Origin: Bacillus thuringiensis
GTDB lineage: Bacteria > Bacillota > Bacilli > Bacillales > Bacillaceae_G
Reading direction: 5' to 3'
Assembly: GCF_014932895.1 (NCBI RefSeq)
Contig: NZ_JACYOF010000006.1
Coordinates: 248,001-312,000 of the forward strand
Length of the DNA stretch: 64,000 bases
The notes beneath the pieces are model-generated. The model was not told the origin of the DNA. It was given only the letters and a program-made list of their open reading frames with translations, and made no database searches. The translations under genes were made by a program, and so were the position numbers. Of the stretch, positions 37,301-49,800 are shown piece by piece (positions within the stretch are counted from its first letter, which is position 1; each line of letters opens with the position of its first letter).

Positions 37301-37848
37301 AGCTACCGAACTATATGATACCAGCCTATTTTGTCGGAATGAATGCATTTCCACTCACTCCAAATGGAAAAATTGATAGGAAGGCCTTACCAGTACCAGA
37401 GAGACAGGAGATAGCAAGTGGTTATATTGCTCCTCGTACGTCTACGGAAAAAACAATCGTTTCGATATGGCATGAAGTTTTGGGTATGGAAAACATCGGA
37501 ATTCAGGATTCGTTTTTTGAAATAGGTGGCCATTCATTACTTGCTACGCAAGCTGTTTCCAATCTTAAAGAGGCTTTTGGAATCGAGTTACCATTGAATG
37601 ATTTATTTATGTTTCATACGGTGCAGCAATTGGCAGAACAGATTGATCGATTGCTCTATGACAGAAATCAAGAAATGCAGAATGATAGTAAGGAGAATGT
37701 AAGTCTTCAAGACTATATTCAAAAAGAAGCCGAAGTGAGTAATGATGAAGAATTAATGGAACTGCTTAAGCAATTAGAAGAGCTATCAGAGGAAGAAGCA
37801 CAAGGGATATTCGAGAGTAATTTGATTGAGGAAGGGGTAAAAAAATGA
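31378..37848 (+). CDS. krsB: Kurstakin NRPS modules 2-3 (C-A(Gly)-T-C-A(Ala)-T), KrsB
   Basis: A 2156-residue NRPS. Order: C (HHHILLDG near 142; its YGLSPLQKGILFHTL start resembles C domains that follow an epimerase), A (about 460-960), T (GGHSLLA near 1001), C (HHIISDG near 1196), A (about 1500-2010), T (GGHSLLA near 2050). Pocket residues of module 2 read D-V-W-Q-F-G-F-I-Y-K, which I cannot assign alone but which falls at the Gly position of kurstakin. Module 3 reads D-L-F-N-N-A-L-T-Y-K, a known Ala code. The last 70 residues are acidic and helical (LMELLKQLEELSEEEAQ), a likely docking helix for KrsC. Its stop overlaps the krsC start (ATGA). Confidence 0.92.
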   Translation: MGDVIDIYGLSPLQKGILFHTLYDQDDEHSFSYIVQVGFLLGGQLDVATFEKAWEYVIHQHEVLRSVFVWEEVEKPLQAVYQRLPFTIHQEDWSAHPHEEREKKLHQFLTADRRKGFLLDEAPLMRVTAIKEAEEETRIIWTHHHILLDGWSVSLVFSEVMEVYLKMIKGEVLNLPKALPYKKYIQWINKQDQIQAEEFWKEELKGFYAPTPLAMERKDQGQEKGYGECAYQLSEELTENLQEWVRNSRLTLNTLVQGAWAYLMSRYSGESDIVFGVTSSGRPTDLIGAENMVGLFINTLPTRIQLTENTSVVDWLRKIQMKEMERRQYEYNSLVDIQGWSEVPRNSPLFHTLYVFENYPIQGERNDDLRLLDVKSAEQTNYPLTLIVMPGKKITLKLMYDRSYFNEETINRIQNHLLQILIQMTKSLDSKLFEITHLTVEEQTQLLEEWNDTQVKYSAEGMIHTVFEEQVKKTPEAIAAIYENEQITYKELEERANQLAHYLQKRGVGPESLVGVYMERSLQMMIALLGILKSGGAYVPLDPTYPESRLRYILEDAGIEVLVTEEDSKNLYISEDIETICMNKDYTAIEKEESTPCISGVTGRSLAYVMYTSGSTGNPKGVMIEHHSVINYLEWMQHKYPLSEKDVVLQKTPFSFDVSVWELFWGIHVGASVSFLPPGGEKDPSIIAEAIEKHQVTIVQFVPSMLSVFLDHFNHTELNMNCSSVRHVFSGGEELSSGLVRRFQQKWNHSGQVKLTNFYGPTEATIYVNAFDLQPNQEFVSIGQPIQNTQLYVLDQNQRLQSIGIEGELYIGGSGLARGYLNRPNLTAEKFVSHPFQLGERLYRTGDSVRYLTDGNLEFIGRMDHQVKMRGFRIELGEIEATLEKCSFIKEAVVLVREDRPGDQRLVAYVISDGNTRKWREYLHKQLPNHMIPAHLVELEQFPLTPNGKIDRKALPAPDEQAIGDLNVLPRTPSEELIASVWSQVLGTENIGIQDSFFELGGHSLLATQIVSRLQELFQIKIPLRELFKHDTVEALANRVDQLRKEDKKREVPPLVPTTRGESIPLSYAQKRLWFIDQLMPNSAMYNIHAACRLTGKWSIEALETGWNQLLERHESLRTIILEQEGEPFQRVQSHVFRHIPQTDFTDLSLEDREREMKRLIQNEAEKPFHFGQDPLIRTRVLKVDREEWVLLCTMHHIISDGWSMGILLEEWMAFYEGVLSGKPAELKELSIQYADFVMWQKEWQKEENLDQHLQYWQEELSGELPVLQLPMDRPRPAVQTHRGASQSLMVAKSLQEKLKDLSLQEGSTLFMTLMAAYQSFLSRYTGQDDILVGSPIANRNVKEIEGLIGFFANTLVYRADFSGNPTFRELLSQVRKKALKAYEYQDIPFEKVVESVKPERNTSHSPIFQTMFTLQNTKQEFPQLSERHMELMESHTSVAKFDLSLFASETDEGLSLTFEYNTDLFNDTTIERMASHFEHWLYQIVSHPKDLLSEMNMLSKVEYKQLLEEWNETGVIDIRESTIHTLFEEQVKKTPAAIAVVCEDEELTYRELDERSNQLAHYLQKNGVGCESLVGICVTRSSEMIVGLLGIMKAGGAYVPIDPAYPESRLQYILEDAHIKVLVTQEKVQKKMVIPKSVDVICIDRDRAEIEQEVTTVCTSEVTGDNLAYIIYTSGSTGNPKGVMIEHRNTVTMIHWAHQTYSRKDLAGVLASTSLSFDLSVFEVFVPLTMGGKVIVAENALHLDKLSTKGVTLVNTVPSAAKELVRAKTIPSSVKVMNLAGEPLPYSLVQDLYEGSTVEKVYNLYGPSEDTTYSTYMELEKGAMHRVPPIGKPIFNTEVYVLSAEQKMVPIGVVGELYIGGSGLARGYLNRPDLTQDRFIPHPFKEGERVYRTGDLVRYLPDGNLEYLGRIDHQVKIRGFRIELGEIEATLQKHTLVNDVIVMVREDYPGDPRLIAYVVGDGDAQKWRDYLKAQLPNYMIPAYFVGMNAFPLTPNGKIDRKALPVPERQEIASGYIAPRTSTEKTIVSIWHEVLGMENIGIQDSFFEIGGHSLLATQAVSNLKEAFGIELPLNDLFMFHTVQQLAEQIDRLLYDRNQEMQNDSKENVSLQDYIQKEAEVSNDEELMELLKQLEELSEEEAQGIFESNLIEEGVKK

Positions 37849-40800
37849 GAAGTGATTTACTTGCAAAGCTGAGTTCACTTTCTCCTGAGAAGAGAGCTTG
37901 GCTTCAGAAGCAAATGCAAAAAAAGGAGAATAAAGAAGCACTCCCGTTGTCTTATGCCCAACAGCGTTTGTGGTTTATGGACAGATTTAACCCAAACAGT
38001 TCTTTATATAATATTCCAACAGTATGGCATCTAAAAGGAAATTGGATACCTGAGGCATTAGAAAAGGGATTCAATCGACTCATTGAACGTCATGAATCAT
38101 TACGAACTGTTTTTAAAGAAGTAGGAGAACAACCCGTACAACAAATTCTTGAATTCGTTCCTAGTGTATTACCTGTAAGGGATTACTCTCAACTTCCTCT
38201 AGAAGTAAAAGAAAAGGAGGTAGATAGTTTAATTGCAAGAGAAGCGCAAGAACCATTTGATTTAATGAATGGCCCTTTAATTCGTAATCAGCTTGTTCAG
38301 TTAGGAAAAGAGGAATGGTTATTACTGTGTACGATGCATCATATTATTTCTGATGCTTGGTCTATCGGTATATTCATGAATGAATTACTTGCTTTCTATG
38401 AAGAAGAAACGGGTGGGAATCCTGCCAAATTAAGTTCACTATCCATTCAATATGCAGACTTTGCGAAGTGGCAAAAAGAGTGGTTGCAAGGTGATGTGTT
38501 AAATCGTCAACTTGCGTATTGGCAGGAAGAATTATCTGGGGAGCTTCCTATATTACAACTGCCAGTGGACCGCCCTCGGCCAGTTACACAAACTTATGCT
38601 GGAGATACGCATCACGTGATTTTTCCTTATAAATTACTCAGTCAATTGAAGGATATAAGTCGACAAGAAGGATCTACCTTATTTATGACTTTAATGGCTG
38701 CATACCAGAGCTTTCTTGCTCGTTATACGGGGCAAAAAGATATTCTCGTCGGAAGTCCGATTGCAAATCGGAATCATAAGGGAGTAGAAGGATTAATCGG
38801 TTTCTTTGTTAATACGTTGGTTTACCGATCAGACTTGAGTGGCACCCCTACTTTTCGGGAGATTTTGAATCAAACAAAGAAAAAGGCGTTAAAAGCTTAC
38901 GAATACCAAGATATACCGTTTGAAAAAGTGGTAGAAGCCGTGCAACCTGAACGAAGTATGAGTCATTCTCCTATCTTTCAGACTATGTTTACACTACAGA
39001 ATATAAAACAAGAGCGACTAGATCTATCTGGTAGAAGTATCGAAATGGTAGAAAGTAAAATGTCTATTGCAAAATTTGATTTGAGTTTAACTGCCTACGA
39101 AGTGGAAGAAGGTCTATTTGTCTCATTTGAATACAACACGGATTTATTTGATAGTAGTACCGTTGTACGTATGGCAGGCCATTTTGAGAACTGGTTAAAT
39201 GAAATCGCATGTCATCCAGATGAATCATATACAAAGCTGTCAATGTTATCGGACACAGAGCAGAAACAACTCCTAGAAGAATGGAATGATACTGACGTAG
39301 TTTATGGTCATGAGTGCATGATTCATGAGCTATTCGAGCAGCAAGTTGCACGTACACCTGATGCAGTGGCGGTAGTTTATGAAGGTGGAAAGCTAACGTA
39401 TCAAGAACTCAATGAAAAATCGAATCAATTGGCACATTATCTACAAAAACGAGGTATAGGACCTGAATCATTGGTCGGTATATGTGTTGAACGTTCTCCT
39501 GATATGATTATTGGTCTCTTTGGGATTTTGAAAGCAGGTGGGGCTTATGTCCCACTGGACCCAAGTTATCCCGAAAACCGCCTGAGATACATTTTAGAGA
39601 ATTCACAAATTCAAGTGCTATTAACAAAAGAAGCACTACAGGAATGGTTACCTAAAGATATTCAAGCAATTTGTTTAGACCGGGATCAAGTAATGATTTC
39701 TAAAGAGAGTAATCTGGCCCCTGTGAGTGGAGTAACAGCAAATAACTTAGCGTATATCATATACACTTCGGGTTCGACGGGAAATCCGAAGGGAGTAATG
39801 ATTGAACATCATTCGGTTATCAACCGCCTACAGTGGATGCAGAAAAAATATCCATTATCTGAGGAGGATACAATCCTACAAAAGACACCGTTTTCGTTTG
39901 ATGTTTCTGTCTGGGAATTATTTTGGTGGTCATTTGTAGGGGCACGTGTTTGTTTGCTTCCACCAGGCGGAGAGAAAGATCCTGCGGTGATTGAAGAGTA
40001 TATTGAAAGATATCGTGTGACCACCATGCACTTTGTTCCGTCGATGTTATCTACTTTCTTAGATTACATGGAACAATATAACTCAAAAAGGAATGTCTCG
40101 TCTTTAAATCAGGTTTTCACTAGTGGAGAAGCATTAAATACTGAACAGGTTCGCCGGTTTAAGGGGGTATTTTACGATGCTCAGCAAACAAGGTTAATTA
40201 ACTTGTATGGCCCTACTGAGGCGACTGTGGATGTGACTTATTATGATTGTGATTTAGAAAAAGAACCCATGCTTATTCCGATTGGTCGTCCAATTGATAA
40301 TACAGAGTTGTATGTGCTGGATCAACATCAACAGGTGGTACCGATTGGTGTGGCGGGGGAACTTTACCTTGGTGGAGTAGGCTTGGCGCGTGGCTACTTC
40401 AATCGACCAGAGTTAACTACTGAACGTTTTATTCCGCATCCCTTTAAGGAAGGAGAACGATTATATCGAACGGGTGACCTAGTGAGATATATGAATGATC
40501 GTAACTTGGAATATATCGGAAGAATAGATAACCAAGTGAAAATCAGAGGATTCCGAATTGAACTGGGAGAGATTGAAGCATCTTTACATGATCACTCATC
40601 TGTAAAAGAGGCTGTTGTGTTGGTGAAGGAAGATCGACCAGGAGATAAGCAGTTAGTAGCTTATGTAGTGGGTGAGGGGGATACTGGAGAGTGGCGTGAA
40701 TATCTCAAGAAGCAATTGCCACATTATATGGTTCCAGCATACTTTTTCCAAGTTGAATCGATGCCACTCACTCCAAATGGTAAGGTGAATCGGAAAGCTT

Positions 40801-43800
40801 TACTGGAATTGGAGGCACAGTTCATAAGTGAAGAGATTACTTCATCCCGAACACCAGTAGAGGAGCTCATCGTTTCTGTATGGAGTCAAGTGTTAGGTAT
40901 AAGAAATATTAGTGTTCAGGATTCTTTTTTTGAAATCGGTGGTCACTCGCTGCTAGCTACTCAAGTAGTTTCACGCTTACAAGAAATTTTTCAAATCGAA
41001 TTACCAGTACGTGAACTATTTGAGTATGCAACGGTGGAGTCGCTGGCAAAGCGATTAGATGAGTTACGTAAAGGAAATAGAAAACGAGAGGTTCCTCCAC
41101 TAAAGCCGATGGAACGAGGGAAAACTATTCCGCTTTCTTATGCCCAACAGCGCTTATGGTTTATCGATCAATTTACGCCTAATAGTGCGCTTTACAATAT
41201 GCCAATGGTATGCCGCCTTACAGGTAATTGGTTACCTGAGGCTTTGGAAACGGGATGGAATCACTTAATAGAGCGGCATGAATCATTGCGGACGGTCTTT
41301 CATGAAGTGAACGGTCACCCCGTGCAGCAAATTGAACCGTACGCTTTTCGATCAATTCCGAAAATGGATTTAACTATGCTTTCTCCTGAAGACCGAGAAG
41401 AAGAAGTTAAACGTTTGATTCAACAAGAAACAGAAGTGCCATTTGATTTAGGCGAGGGCCCACTGATCAGGACAAGTATTTTGCAAGTGGGAGAGGAAGA
41501 ATGGATTCTCCTTTGTACTCTACATCATATCATTTCAGATGGATGGTCAATGGGAGTCCTACTTGAAGAGTGGATGGCATTCTATGAGAAAGCCACGGAT
41601 GGCAAGGTAGCAGAACTTGAACCATTACCAGTTCAATACGCTGACTTCGCTCAGTGGCAAAAAGGATGGCTAAAGGAAGAAGTGCTTGATCAACAACTCC
41701 AATATTGGAGGGAAGAATTGTCTGGAGAGCTTCCTGTACTCCAACTTCCTATGGATCGCCCGCGTTCCGCAATACAAACTCATCACGGGTCGACATACAC
41801 ACTGGCTCTGCCAAGCACGCTACATGACAAATTGAACGAATTTAGTCGCCAAGAAGGGGCTACACTCTTCATGACGTTGTTGGCTGCATATCAAAGTTTT
41901 CTATCACGTTATACGGGACAAGAAGATATTTTAGTCGGAAGTCCAATTGCTAATCGAAATTACAGAGAAATTGAAGGACTAATTGGTTTCTTCGTCAACA
42001 CGCTGGTTTATCGGGCTAATCTGAGTGGTGGACCGACATTTCAGGATGTTCTGTCTCAGGTTCGTCAAAAGGCATTGAAGGCGTATGAATATCAAGATAT
42101 CCCTTTTGAAAAAATTGTAGAAGTTGTACAACCAGAGCGGAGTACAAGTCATTCGCCAATCTTCCAGACTATGTTCATCTTGCAAAATATGAAACAAGAA
42201 TTCCCGGTGTTTTCTGATAGAAATATTGAAATGATAGAAAGCCATAATCCAATCGCAAAGTTTGATTTAAGTGTAATGGTGGCTGAGACGGAAGAGGGAT
42301 TACTTTTTACTTTTGAATACAATAAGGATTTATTCGATGCTACAACTATAGAACGGATGGCAGGGCACTTTGAGAAATGGCTACACGAAGTTTCCCATCA
42401 CCCGCAAAATCCGTTGCATAGTCTGAGCATGCTATCTGAATCTGAGCGTACTTTGTTATTAGAAACATGGAATGACACCATAATGGAAATGTCCCCGCAG
42501 GGTCTTATTTGCGATAGATTTGAGGAACAAGTAGCAAGAAATCCTGAAGCGATTGCGGTGGTTGATCAAACAAAAGAGTGGACTTACGGTGAACTGGATG
42601 CACAAGCAAATCAATTGGCAAATGTTTTACAGAGAAAAGGAGTTGCTCCAGAATCAGTCGTGGGCGTTTATCTTCCGAGGTCGGCTGAGCTCATGGCTAG
42701 TTTACTAGGTATATTAAAAGCTGGTGGAGCTTATGTCGTTTTAGATCCGTTGTATCCAAAATCAAGGTTAGAATACATGATTGAAGATGCAGGAATTCAA
42801 ATTGTAGTAACGGCGGAAGGGCAAGAAGGCCTTTTCGAACAGGTCGAAATGGTGAGGTTAGAAGAAGTAACAGTGGAAAGTGTAATCGCACCTACACGGC
42901 AGATAAATCCAGAGAACTTAGCTTATATCGTCTATACCTCTGGTTCTACAGGAAAGCCAAAGGGTGTCATGGTTGAATATCGCTCATTAATGAATATGGT
43001 CTCTTGGCATCAAGAAGTTTATCGTATTACAGCAGAGGATCGTGCGACTCAGATTGCGGGGATTGCTTTTGATTCGGCTGTCCAGGAGATTTGGCCGTAT
43101 CTAACTACAGGTGCAGCACTCTATTTGTCAACAGAGGAACTGAGAATTAATCCAGAAGCACTAAGAGACTGGCTCATTGATTCGCGAATAACAGCTAGTT
43201 TTGCACCTACGCCTATTCTGGAAAGACTCTTGAAATTATCTTGGCCAGAGAAGACTGATCTTCGTTTTATCATTACGGGCGGGGATCAATTAACGCAGTA
43301 TCCATCTAACGATATTCCTTTTGAGGTAATCAATCAGTATGGTCCATCGGAAAATACCGTTGTTACCACGGATTGTTATGTACCTGTAGGAGTAACAACA
43401 GGTACGCCATCGATTGGTCGACCGATTGCTAATACAGAAGTTTATGTGTTAGATTCTCATCTTCAGCTAGTACCAATTGGTGTGATTGGAGATCTTTATA
43501 TTGGAGGAAAGAGTCTTGCTCGCGGATATGCTAATCGTCCGGATCTCACAAAGGAAAAATTTATTCCGCATCCATTCAAATCAGGGGAACGTATCTATTA
43601 CACTGGAGACAAGGCAAGTTATCTTTCTGATGGTACTCTCCAGTTCCATGGTCGTATAGATGACCAAGTGAAAATTCGTGGTTTCCGGATTGAATTGGGA
43701 GAAATTGAAGCAGTTTTGCAGGCACATTCTTCTGTGAAAGAAGCAGTTGTATTGGTACGAGAGGATGATCCAGGTGACAAGAGATTAGTAGCTTATGTAG

Positions 43801-46800
43801 TTGGTGAAGGAAGTGTCCATGAATGGCGAGAGCATCTACAAAAACATTTACCAAATTACATGGTCCCAACAAACTTTATTGAGATGGAATTTTTACCACT
43901 TACACCGAATGGAAAACTTGATTTAAAGGCATTGCCTATACCGAGTGAACTATCTAGTGAAAATACCGTTTACGCACGAACTCCGCTAGAAGAACTTATC
44001 GCTTCAGTGTGGAGTCAAGTGCTAGGGATAGAAAATATAGGTGTTCAGGATTCCTTCTTTGAACTTGGTGGTCATTCTCTACTTGCTACACAAGTAGTTT
44101 CACGCTTGCAAGAAGTCTTTCAAATTAAATTACCTGTACGTGAACTGTTCGAATATGCAACGGTCGAGGCATTGTCAAAGCGAATAGATCATTTACGTAA
44201 GGGAAGCAAAAAACAAGAAGAAATTCCACCGTTGATGCCGATGGAACGAGGAAATAACATTCCACTTTCTTATGCCCAACAGCGCTTATGGTTTATCGAT
44301 CAATTTGCACCTAATAGTGCACTTTATAATATGCCAATGGTATGCCGTCTTACAGGGGATTGGTTACCTGAAGCATTGGAGTTGGGATGGAATCAGTTGA
44401 TAGAGCGTCATGAATCTTTACGGACGGTCTTTCATGAAGTGAACGGCCATCCCGTGCAACAGGTTCAACCGTATATTTTCCGTACTCTCCCACACATGGA
44501 TTTGACTAGGCTTTCTTCAGAGGAGAGAGAAAGTAAGTTGGAGCAATGGATGCAAACAGAAGTCGAATCCCCATTTGACTTAGAGAAAGGACCATTGTTC
44601 CGTGGACAAATCGTGAAAGTTTCAGAAGAAGAATGGGTTCTTCTGTGTAATATGCATCATATTATTTCAGATGGATGGTCGATGGAAATCTTACTCCAAG
44701 AATGGATGGCATTTTACGAGGAGGCGATTGGTGAAAGACCAGCAGAGCTTGCACCACTACCAGTTCAATATGCCGATTTTGCTCAATGGCAAAGAGAATG
44801 GTTGAAAGATGAAGTACTAAATCAACAGCTTGCATATTGGAAGGAAGAATTATCTGGTGAGTTACCAGTCTTAATGCTGCCGATGGACCGTCCGCGTCCT
44901 TCAGTACAAACCCACCATGGATTAACTCATAATGTGTTGTTGTCACGCTCATTACTGGATAAATTAAACGAACTAAGTCGTCAAGAAGGGGCAACGCTTT
45001 TCATGACCTTATTGGCATCGTATCAAAGTTTCCTTGCCCGTTATACAGGACAATCGGATATTATTGTTGGCAGCCCAATTGCAAATCGAAATTATCGAGA
45101 GATTGAAGGGTTGATTGGTTTCTTTGTCAACACGTTGGTTTATCGAGCTGATTTAAGTAAAGCACCGGCATTTCAAGAGTTGTTGTCACAGGTGCGGATA
45201 AAAGCATTGAAGGCGTATGAGTATCAAGATGTTCCATTTGAGAAAATTGTAGAGGTTATCCAACCTGAAAGAAGTACAAGTCATTCTCCGATTTTCCAAA
45301 CCATGTTTACTTTGCAAAATACGGGACAGGAGCTACCAGAGCTATATGGACGAAATATAGAAGTAATAGAGAGCAACGCTCCAATCGCTAAGTTTGACTT
45401 AAGTTTAACTGCTGCAGAAGTGGAAGACGGTTTATTGCTTACCTTTGTTTATAGGACTGATTTATTTGACAATGTAACTATTGAATCTATGGCCGAACAT
45501 TTTGGAAATTGGTTGAATTTAATCGTGGAACATCCTGATAAATCATTAGACAAGTTGCCTATACTATCAGGATTACAGCAAAAACAGTTAGAAGAGTGGA
45601 ATAGTAATGCCGCAGCATATCCACGGGAAAGTGCGATTCATCAGCTGTTTGAAGAGCAAGTAAATCGTACACCTGATGCGGTGGCAGTGGTAGATGAAAA
45701 ACAACAGTTAACGTATCGAGAGCTGAATGAAAAAGCTAATCAATTGGCCCATTATCTTCAGCAATGTGGAATTGGGACTGAATCATTGGTTGGACTTTGC
45801 TTTGAGCGTTCAGTTGAGATGATTGTTGGTATTATGGGGATTTGGAAGGCTGGAGCAGCATATGTTCCATTGGACCCATCGTATCCAGAAAGTCGCCTCC
45901 TATATATTTTGGAGGACACTGGAATTCAAGTATTAGTTACGAACGAAGCATTAGAAAATTGGATACCTAAAGAAGTCAAAGCGGTTTGTCTAGATAGGGA
46001 TCAAGAAATGATTTCACAAGAAAGTATTCTTTCACCAAAATGTGAGGTAACAGGAGAAAACCTAGCGTATGTTATCTATACTTCGGGATCGACTGGGAAT
46101 CCAAAGGGTGCTTTGGTACAGCATCATTCTGTAATAAACTTGTCGCATGGTTTACAGAAAGAGGTTTTTGCACATGAGATATCATCTAACATGCATGTTG
46201 GCTTAAATGCGTCAATCGCCTTTGATGCATCTATTCAGCAATTACAAATGCTGTTGTATGGTTCAAGTTTGTATATTATTCCGAACGAAGTTCGAAGCGA
46301 TCCAGAACAGTTTGTAGCTTATATTCGGGAGAACAAATTAGAAATCTTTGATATAACGCCTTCATTACTTCAATTACTTATAGATGGCGGGTTGTTAGAA
46401 ACATGCGAAGGTGTTCATGTTCCAAGTAAGGTATTGGTCGGCGGCGAAGCAATTACGCCGTCACTATGGGAGCAGCTGGTAGGGGCTGATAAAATTGATT
46501 TTTATAATGTATATGGTCCTACAGAATGTACCGTTGATGCAACATGCTACCATATCAAAAAAGATAGTAAGAGAGTAACAATTGGTCGTCCATTGCCGAA
46601 CGTTCAAACCTATGTATTGGATAGAAATCAGTTACCTGTTCCAGTTGGTGTGATGGGTGAACTTTATATCGGAGGAGCAGGCCTAGCGAGGGGATACTTG
46701 AATCGTCCAGAATTAACGTCCGAGCGATTTATTTCACATCCATTCAAAGAAGGCGAGAGGTTATATAGAACGGGAGATCTCGTGAGATATCTTCCTGACG

Positions 46801-49800
46801 GTAATATAGACTATCTAGGAAGAATGGATAATCAAGTGAAGATTAGAGGATTTCGAATTGAACTTGGGGAGATTGAGTCGACCTTACAGGAGCATTACTT
46901 GGTAAAAGAGGCAGTTGTAATGGTTAGGGAAAATCAGTCGGGAGATAAGAGGCTGGTAGCTTATGTAGTGGGCGAAGGCAGTTTAGAAGAATGGCGCGAG
47001 TATCTTAAAGTAAAACTGCCAATCCATATGATACCTTCCTACTTTGTCGAAATGGAAGAGTTACCGCTAACTATAAATGGAAAGGTTGATCGGAAATCGT
47101 TGCCTATACCAGACTATCAAGGAACACAAGAAGGCTACGTGGCCCCAAGAAATGAACGTGAACATAAGCTTTCTATCATTTGGGAACGTGTGCTGGGTTC
47201 AAAACGTATTGGTATTCATGATAACTTTTTTGAAATTGGTGGAGATTCAATTCTTAGCATTCAGATTGTCTCTCGTGCGAAGCAAGCTGGTTTACAATTG
47301 ACACCAAAACAAATATTTGAACACCAAACGATTGCAGAGTTGGCACAAGTAGTCAAAGAACAACAAGGTGTACAAGCCGAACAAGGAATTATAACTGGAG
47401 ACACGATACTTACACCTATTCAGCAAAGGTTTTTTGCACAAAATCATCCTAACCCACATCATTGGAATCAATCCATGTTCTTTAGAACGAAAGGGAAACT
47501 GGATATAGTATCACTGGAGAAGTCAGTGCGTAATCTTCTTCTTCATCATGACGCCCTGCGTTTAAGATATGAATGTTTACCTGATGGGGCTTGGAAACAG
47601 TGGAACGAAGGAATAGAAGAACAATTGATACTGACTGTCATTTCATTAGACGAAGTGCCGGAAGCTGATTGGCATGAAGTTATTCAAAAAGAGATTAATA
47701 TTGCACAAGAAAGTTTAAATTTACATGAAGGTCCGTTAATGAGAATGGTGTATTTTGATGAAGGTGAGAAGACTGGCCGATTATTTTGGACGATTCATCA
47801 CTTGGCTGTGGATGGTGTTTCTTGGCGGATTTTATTGGAAGATCTGCAAACAGCTTATACTCAAGCAATTCAGGGGCAAAAAATTCAATTACCTATGAAG
47901 AGTACATCCTTTAAAGAGTGGTCGGAGAAATTACATCATTACGCTGAATCAGGAATATCACAAGAAGTGCTGCATTACTGGGAGCAGCAGTCCGAAAAAG
48001 AAGTAGTTATGCTGCCAGTAGATGTTACTATAAGTGATTCAGAAAGCGCAGTAACTGAGGAATTTTCTGTGGTTCTAGATGAGAAAGAGACCCGTAAGTT
48101 ATTGCAAGAGACTTTAAGCGCTCACCGTGCCCAAATTAATGAAGTATTATTAGCAGCATTAGTACAAGCTACGGCAGTATATACAGGCCAACCGATATTG
48201 AGCGTGGATCTAGAGGGACATGGTCGAGAAGAGATTATTGAAGATGTTGATTTATCGAGAACCGTGGGATGGTTTACAAGTCTTTATCCTGTTCACTTAA
48301 ATATTACTGGTGCCAACACGCCAATTGCAGCATTAAAAGCAGTTAAAGAACAAGTACGCAAAATTCCTAATAAGGGTGTTGACTATGGAGTGTTGCGTTA
48401 CATGAACGCAACAAAGTGTGAGCAATTGGACTCTCAACATACATCGTCTATTAGTTTTAACTATCTTGGACAATTCGACCAAATGTTTTCTAACGATGCA
48501 ATGTTTATTCCGGAAAACGAATTTAAGCGTGTAGATCATGCTTCTGGTTCCAAGCGATCACATTTAATTGATGTAATTGGGGTTGTAACGGATGGAAAAC
48601 TTCAGTTCACTTGGATATACAATGTTGGACAATTCGCGAAATCAACGATTCAAAGTATTGCACAGAATATGCTTCACCAACTGAGCAGATTGATTCAATC
48701 CTCAGATAGAGAATCTGCGCTGACCGTTTCGGATTTTGCAATGGCTAATCTTAACCAAGTAGGCTTGACAAACGTATTAACCAAAATGAATCGTGGAAAG
48801 AACTATCCAATTACTGATTTATATCCACTATCGCCTTTGCAAGAAGGTATGATTTTCCACACATTGCATGACCAGGAGGATGAACATGTTGCACCGTATA
48901 TAGTGCAATTAAGTTTTATGATCAAAGGGAAAATGGATATTCCTACTTTTGAGCAGGCGTGGAAATCTGTAATTCAGCGGCATGAAATTTTTCGTACAGC
49001 ATTTGTTTGGGACGAAATTGAAGAACCTTTACAAGTGGTGTATGAAAATATCCCATTTAAAGTAAACAAAGAAGACTGGCGTACAATGACAACTAAAGAG
49101 ATAGAGGAAAAAAGAAAAGTCTTTTTGGCATTAGATCGAAAAAAAGCCTTTCAATTTGATGAAGCGCCATTGATGCGGGTAACGGTCATTCAAGAAGGTG
49201 AAGAAGAATATCGGATTGTTTGGACACATCACCACATTTTACTGGATGGATGGAGTCTACCACTGGTCTTTAACGAATTACTCACAGTCTATCAGAAGAG
49301 AATGAATGGAGAAGTTGTGAATTTACCTAAGTCATCGCCATACAAGAAATATATCCAATGGCTAAGAGAACAGGATAAAGAGCAGGCGGAACAATTCTGG
49401 AGAGAAAAGCTTAAAGGTTTTACTGCACCAACTTTGCTGGGCTTAGAAAGTAAAGAGGAAGAAAAAGGTTACACAGAGAAGGTTACGTATTTATCAGAAG
49501 AGCAGACTCAAGAGTTACAAGGCTGGGCGAAACGCAATAAACTTACTTTGAGTACAGTAATTCAAGGTGCATGGGCATATCTCATGAGCCGGTATAGTGG
49601 AGAAAATGACATTGTCTTTGGTGTAACAAGCTCAGGGCGTTCTACGGAGATTATTGATGTTGAAAACATCGTAGGTCCTTTCATTACAACGTCACCGACG
49701 CGAATTCAATTGATGGATGATATAAAAGTAATGGATTGGTTGCAAAAGATACAAGAGGAAGAGATAGAGAGAAGACAATATGAGTATGCTTCTTTGACAG

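Noticed and set aside
30294-48539. Numerous 60-110 residue ORFs on the other strand or frames within the NRPS genes
   Set aside because: Shadows of the strongly coding NRPS frames.
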